The notes under the pieces are model-generated. The model worked only from the letters and a program-made list of their open reading frames with translations, ran no database searches and was not told the origin of the DNA. A program made the translations under genes and the position numbers. DNA of 64,000 bases from Tateyamaria sp947503385 (GTDB lineage Bacteria > Pseudomonadota > Alphaproteobacteria > Rhodobacterales > Rhodobacteraceae), in the NCBI RefSeq assembly GCF_051195235.1, contig NZ_JBNFZM010000002.1, positions 496,001-560,000 of the forward strand. Reading direction: 5' to 3'. Below are positions 60,055 to 64,000 of the stretch, in pieces. Within the stretch, counting starts at the first letter, position 1, and each line of letters opens with the position of its first letter.

Positions 60055-61401
60055 TCAGACCGTTTCGGCCAACGCCTGCGCCAAGCTGTTCTGACGCGCG
60101 ATCACGGCGGACAGGTCAATTGTCGTCACCTGACCGTCCCGCACGATCTGTCGGCCTTGGACAAAGAGATCCCGCACGCTCATCGGACCGGCAAGCACGA
60201 GTGCAGCCGGGTCCCAACTGCCTGCGCTGTGTACGCCGCTCACATCCCAGATGGCGACGTCCGCGCGCGCACCGGGCTGTAGCACGCCACATTCGGGCCG
60301 TCCGAGTATGCGCGCCCCGCCGCGCGTCGCCAGCCGCAGCGCCTCGCGCGGGCTTAACGCATCGGCCCCATAGGCGACCCGTTGCAGCAACATCGCCTGC
60401 CGCGCCTCGGCCAGCATGTGCCCCGCGTCGTTGCTGGCCGACCCATCAACGCCCAGACCCACAGGCACGCCACCGTCCAGCATCATCCGCACCGGCGCGA
60501 TGCCCGAGCCAAGGCGGCAGTTCGAACATGGGCAATGGGATATGCCGGTTCCGGTCTTGGCAAACATGCGCAACTCGGAATGTTCCAGCTTGACGCAATG
60601 GGCGTGCCAGACATCCTGCCCGACCCAGCCCAATTCCAGCGCGTATTGCCCCGGACGACAGCCGAAATTGGCCAGCGAATAGGCCACGTCTTCCCTGTTT
60701 TCCGCCAGATGCGTGTGCAGCCGCACCCCCTTGTCCCGCGCCAGATGCGCTGCGTCCTGCATCAGATCACGGCTGACGGAAAAGGGCGAACAGGGTGCCA
60801 CGCCGATCTGGCACATCGACGCCTCGGACGGGTCGTGAAAGGCGTCGATCACGCGGATGCAGTCCTCGAGGATTGCCGCTTCGTCCTCGACCAATGTGTC
60901 GGGGGGGAGACCGCCTGCGCTTTCGCCGATGCTCATCGACCCGCGCGTGGGCGAAAAGCGCAACCCAACCTCGGCAGCAGCGGCAATCGTGTCGTCCAGC
61001 CGCGCCCCGTTCGGATAAAGATAAAGGTGATCAGAGGTCAGCGTGCAGCCCGACAGCGCCAGTTCCGCCAACCCAACTTGGGTCGAGACGTACATATGGT
61101 CCGGCCCAAAGCGGGCCCAGATCGGATACAGCGCCTTGAGCCACCCAAACAGAAGCGCGTCCTGCGCTCCGGGCACCGCGCGTGTCAGTGTCTGGTACAG
61201 GTGGTGATGTGTGTTCACGAGGCCCGGTGTCACCACGCACCCCGCCGCGTCGACCACCTCAGCCCCCGCGCCGGGCTCAAGCCCGTGGCCAATTTCGGCC
61301 ACCGCGCCCTCCCGCAGACGCAGGTCCGCGCCCTGCAATTCCGTCCCGGCATCGTCCATGGTGACCAGATGTACCGCACCCCGGATCAGGACTTCGGTCA
61401 T
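60055..61401 (-). CDS. 8-oxoguanine deaminase-type amidohydrolase
   Basis: A 448-residue zinc amidohydrolase of the group including 8-oxoguanine deaminase and triazine hydrolases. TPGLVNTHHHLYQTLTRAVPGAQDALLFGWLKALYPIWA is the metal site and specificity segment typical of 8-oxoguanine deaminases; LHTHLAENREDV, HAHCVKLEHSELRMFAKTGTGISHCPCSN and GVDGSASNDAGHMLAEARQAML complete it. It would turn oxidised guanine into urate. It overlaps the phosphatase gene upstream by 4 bases and converges with guaD. The exact substrate is an inference from motifs. Confidence 0.88.
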   Translation of the reverse strand: MTEVLIRGAVHLVTMDDAGTELQGADLRLREGAVAEIGHGLEPGAGAEVVDAAGCVVTPGLVNTHHHLYQTLTRAVPGAQDALLFGWLKALYPIWARFGPDHMYVSTQVGLAELALSGCTLTSDHLYLYPNGARLDDTIAAAAEVGLRFSPTRGSMSIGESAGGLPPDTLVEDEAAILEDCIRVIDAFHDPSEASMCQIGVAPCSPFSVSRDLMQDAAHLARDKGVRLHTHLAENREDVAYSLANFGCRPGQYALELGWVGQDVWHAHCVKLEHSELRMFAKTGTGISHCPCSNCRLGSGIAPVRMMLDGGVPVGLGVDGSASNDAGHMLAEARQAMLLQRVAYGADALSPREALRLATRGGARILGRPECGVLQPGARADVAIWDVSGVHSAGSWDPAALVLAGPMSVRDLFVQGRQIVRDGQVTTIDLSAVIARQNSLAQALAETV

Positions 61402-62192
61402 GGGGCGTCCTGCAAAAGGGCCAGCGCCTGTGCGTGAATTTCCCGGTTTGCCGCCGCCAGCGCGCGTCCGCCCGCATGGGCGGGACCACCTTCCCAATCG
61501 GTGACAACACCACCCGCCGCTTCGATCAGCGCGATGGGGGCCTGAATGTCATAGGCGTTCAAACCGGCTTCGATCACCAGATCGGCCTGCCCTGCGGCCA
61601 CCAGCGCATAGGCGTAACAGTCCATGCCGTAGCGGGTCAGTTGCACTTGGGACGAGACCCGCTCAAAGGCCGCCCTGTCCATGGGCGTTCCAACCTCGGG
61701 GAACGTCGTGAACAAAGTGGCCTCAGACAGATCGCGCACCGGCCGGGTCGCCAAGCGGGTTTGCCCCATCGGCCCGTGCACTTCGGCCTGCCCGTCAAAC
61801 CCGACAAACCGTTCGCCGATATACGGTTGATCGATCAGACCCAGCCCCGGCCCCGCCTCTGGCCCCACAGCGATCAGAACACCCCACGTGGGCGTGCCGG
61901 ACACAAAACCGCGCGTGCCGTCGATGGGGTCCAGCACCCATGTCAGACCGCTGGTCCCGGACTGTGCGCCATATTCCTCTCCGAGAATGCCGTCCTTGGG
62001 GCGCCGTAGCGCCAACACGTCCCGCATGGCCCGTTCTGCGGCGCGATCCGCGACCGTGACGGGGTCGAACCCACCAGCGTCCTTGTTGTCAGAGATCAGC
62101 GAAGCTGAGCGAAAATGCGGCAGGATTGCCTGCCGCGCCGCATCCGCCATGTCATGCGCGACAAGCGCAAGCGAAGTGTAGTCTATCGTCAT
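61398..62192 (-). CDS. inositol monophosphatase family protein, HisN-like histidinol-phosphatase
   Basis: A 264-residue phosphatase of the IMPase fold. The metal-binding motifs are ILGEEYG and VLDPIDGTRGFVSGTPTWGVLIAV, and the C-terminal motif is AYDIQAPIALIEAAGGVVTDWEGG. The R-G-F-x-S-G-x-P-x-W-G form is that of HisN-type histidinol-phosphatases. Histidine synthesis is thus likely, but inositol- or PAP-phosphatase activity cannot be ruled out. It overlaps the 8-oxoguanine deaminase gene by 4 bases, an unexpected pairing. Confidence 0.88.
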   Translation of the reverse strand: MTIDYTSLALVAHDMADAARQAILPHFRSASLISDNKDAGGFDPVTVADRAAERAMRDVLALRRPKDGILGEEYGAQSGTSGLTWVLDPIDGTRGFVSGTPTWGVLIAVGPEAGPGLGLIDQPYIGERFVGFDGQAEVHGPMGQTRLATRPVRDLSEATLFTTFPEVGTPMDRAAFERVSSQVQLTRYGMDCYAYALVAAGQADLVIEAGLNAYDIQAPIALIEAAGGVVTDWEGGPAHAGGRALAAANREIHAQALALLQDAP

Positions 62193-62245
62193 GAAAACGG
62201 ACTGCCAGAGCCACGTGCGCGTTGCAAGCGCGGATCAGCCTGTGG

Positions 62246-62620
62246 TCAGGCGACGTCGCTCAGCACGCGCGCCAGTTCGAAAAGGCGACGCCGCTGGTTT
62301 TCGGGAATGGCGTAATAGGTGCGCACCAGATCCATCGCCTCTTTGTCCGAGAGCATGTCTTGCGGCACGTCACCGCGTGTTTGAGCTGCCGCGCCATCTT
62401 CGCCCTGCAAGCCTTCGAAGAAAAAGGCAACCGGAACACCCATTGCCTCACCAATGTCCCAAAGCCGGGATGCGCTGACACGATTTGCGCCGGTTTCGTA
62501 TTTCTGGATTTGCTGGAATTTGATGCCAACCATATCCGCCAGCTTTTGCTGGGTCATCCCGATAAGCCAGCGCCGCTGGCGAATGCGTTTTCCTACGTGA
62601 ACGTCGACCAGATGTGCCAT
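62246..62620 (-). CDS. XRE-family helix-turn-helix regulator
   Basis: A 124-residue DNA-binding protein. The helix-turn-helix (RIRQRRWLIGMTQQKLADMVGIKFQQIQKYETGANRVSASRLWDIGEAMGV, about 12-62) is followed by a short C-terminal helix region (ALDLVRTYYAIPENQRRRLFELARVL-like), a very common alphaproteobacterial type. The start at 62620 (MAHLVDVHVGKRI) is the family start. It precedes the hisN-like gene on the same strand by about 50 bases. Target genes are unknown. Confidence 0.92.
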   Translation of the reverse strand: MAHLVDVHVGKRIRQRRWLIGMTQQKLADMVGIKFQQIQKYETGANRVSASRLWDIGEAMGVPVAFFFEGLQGEDGAAAQTRGDVPQDMLSDKEAMDLVRTYYAIPENQRRRLFELARVLSDVA

Positions 62621-63066
62621 CCGAGCACTCCTATTCTTGTTGCCGCCCAAGCGGATACGTATGGGTTACGCCGTTCGAAAAGGTGAACGATGCGGGACGC
62701 GCGTCTCGCGACGCCGCCGGTTTTTCGAAACTAGCGCGAGCGGAGCCGTTTTTCAACGCAAACCACCCGGTATGGGCGAGTATTGCGAAAAAGCTCGCCT
62801 TGTCTCATCACCGGTTGCTATGTCAAAAATTTGCCAATTATCAGTTGGTTGCTTGCCAGGTCCTACTCAGGTGCGTCGGCGATGTCATAGCCCGATCAAC
62901 GGCTTAGCAATCTAAACGTGTAGCGTTAACCATAATTGCACTTTGTAAATTATACCCCCGCAGATGCGACAATTTCGCACAAAATCGCTCCGAATTGCCG
63001 CGCCTGAAATGCCGCCGATTTAACACAGGTTCGATCAATTCTGCCCGAATCAGAGCGTAATTCCGC
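62621..63066. other. 446-base gap between XRE and LysR genes
   Basis: No open frame with a ribosome site is seen. The stretch is richer in A/T than its surroundings from about 62810 on (for example 62935-62960), which would suit promoters for the XRE gene or a small RNA, but no terminator hairpin marks one. Confidence 0.5.
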
Positions 63067-63942
63067 TCATACGGCCCGCAGCGCGACCGCGTCACTGCCA
63101 CCAAAGGCGTGGCGCAGAAAGCCGATCAGCGCGTCCTGAATTTCGTTTGCAGCGCCGGTTGCACCATAAAGGTTAATACGCTGCACGGGCAATTCGGGCA
63201 GCGCGCCACCGTGGTCAATCTTGTCCAGATGCGGCGGCTCTGTTCCTTCGATCATGGCATGAACGGCAAGGTCCGCACTTACGGTCGCCTCGATGGTGCG
63301 GTCGCTTTCGGTTTCCACCACAACTTCCCACGGGATGCCCGCAGAATCGAGCCGTTCGACAACCCGCGGGCGGAACGTACATTGCCGTCCGAACGCCATC
63401 TTGAGCGGTCGTTGCCGCCATGCCGACCCACCCGGCGCCCCGATCCAAACCAGTGGTTTGACGCAAAGCTCCTCTCCCCCCGCATCCATGCCTGTCTCGG
63501 TGGTCAGAATGATATCGCAGGCCCCTTTGCCAAACTCGGATTTCAGTCTGCGTGTGTATGAACTGTCAAGCTGCACCTTGACCCGTGGAAACGCCGCGTG
63601 GAACTGCTTCAGTACCCGTGGGATCGCCGGGTAAACGATGTCATGCGGCACACCCAGTGTGATTTCCCCCTCATAAGCCTGATCGGTCAGCCGCGTCATC
63701 ACCTCGTCATTCAGCGCCACCATCCGCCGCGCATAGACCAACAATTGTTCGCCCGACGCGGTCAGCGCGATGCTGCGCCCGGAACGGTCAAACAGATCAA
63801 GGCCCAGCAATTCTTCGAGCCGCTTAAGCTGCATCGACACTGCCGATTGCGTGAGGTGCAGAAAACCCGCCGCCCGCGTGACACCGCCGCTTTCGGCCAC
63901 AGCGACAAAGGACCGTAGCGTGGTGATGTCCAAGTTTCTCAT
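63067..63942 (-). CDS. LysR-family regulator
   Basis: A 291-residue LysR protein. MRNLDITTLRSFVAVAESGGVTRAAGFLHLTQSAVSMQLKRLEELLGLDLFDRSGRSIALT is the winged helix, and the effector domain begins at EGEITLGVPHDIVYPAIPRVLKQFHAAFP. The start at 63942 has a GGAG site 7 bases upstream; the frame is open to 63975. The V-P-H-D-I-V-Y motif is common in roseobacter LysR proteins of this type. The gene it controls probably lies beyond the window or divergently upstream. Confidence 0.93.
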   Translation of the reverse strand: MRNLDITTLRSFVAVAESGGVTRAAGFLHLTQSAVSMQLKRLEELLGLDLFDRSGRSIALTASGEQLLVYARRMVALNDEVMTRLTDQAYEGEITLGVPHDIVYPAIPRVLKQFHAAFPRVKVQLDSSYTRRLKSEFGKGACDIILTTETGMDAGGEELCVKPLVWIGAPGGSAWRQRPLKMAFGRQCTFRPRVVERLDSAGIPWEVVVETESDRTIEATVSADLAVHAMIEGTEPPHLDKIDHGGALPELPVQRINLYGATGAANEIQDALIGFLRHAFGGSDAVALRAV

Positions 63943-64000
63943 ATCACTCTCCGTGATGCTTCGGGTCACAAACATTCGTTTTCAAAATATGCCACCCTGC

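Overview
The window is GC-rich and gene-dense, with short intergenic gaps and many 4-base ATGA overlaps. Its gene content points to a marine alphaproteobacterium of the Rhodobacteraceae (Roseobacter group): a PhoX alkaline phosphatase, a complete C-P lyase set with two PhnE permeases, tripartite tricarboxylate (TTT) and SLC13 carriers, an Irr-type palindrome and a tandem glycine riboswitch. It looks like chromosomal DNA. I see no insertion sequence, prophage, CRISPR array or replication origin. There is one tRNA (Ser-GCT).

Layout. 1-8.0 kb: 5' part of phoX (cut by the window edge), yebC, a glutathionyl-hydroquinone-reductase-type GST, an SLC13 carrier, a bile-acid-type symporter with an FAD dehydrogenase, and a small secreted protein. 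8.2-12.9 kb: phosphonate import, phnC-phnD-phnE-phnE plus a hexapeptide acyltransferase. 13.2-20.3 kb: an iron/heme block with a Fe3+-binding protein, a Cys-rich 55-aa ORF, hemP, an orphan protein, imelysin, a DUF1289 protein, Dps behind a perfect Irr-type palindrome, a second orphan protein, a di-haem oxidoreductase and an HmoA-like monooxygenase. 20.6-28.2 kb: phnF, then divergent phnGHI-(43-aa ORF)-phnJ-(VOC)-phnK-phnL-phnN-(23-aa ORF)-phnM. The iron block therefore splits the phosphonate locus in two.

28.3-39.3 kb is mostly housekeeping: tRNA-Ser, ychF, trpA, cmk, aroA, a class-V aminotransferase, a secreted Cys protein, a GGDEF gene whose 3' end runs into an 89-bp tandem repeat array, two overlapping Lrp/AsnC regulators, and ilvC with a strong terminator. 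39.6-44.7 kb: a VOC protein, then a tandem glycine riboswitch controlling gcvTHP.

44.7-52.8 kb holds the most interesting metabolic unit: a LysR regulator, a haloacetate-dehalogenase-like hydrolase, and an apparent operon of TTT transporter genes (C-A-B order), a divergent LeuC/LeuD-type hydro-lyase, and a tartrate/D-malate-type decarboxylating dehydrogenase. I infer uptake of a cis-dicarboxylate such as maleate or citraconate, hydration to a D-2-hydroxyacid, and oxidative decarboxylation. The substrate is unproven.

52.9-64 kb: a second SLC13 carrier, a DMT exporter, a YmdB-type phosphodiesterase, 5-formyl-THF cyclo-ligase, MgtE, guanine deaminase facing an 8-oxoguanine deaminase-type amidohydrolase, an IMPase/HisN-type phosphatase, an XRE regulator and a LysR regulator. 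All assignments come from reading the sequence; no database search was run.
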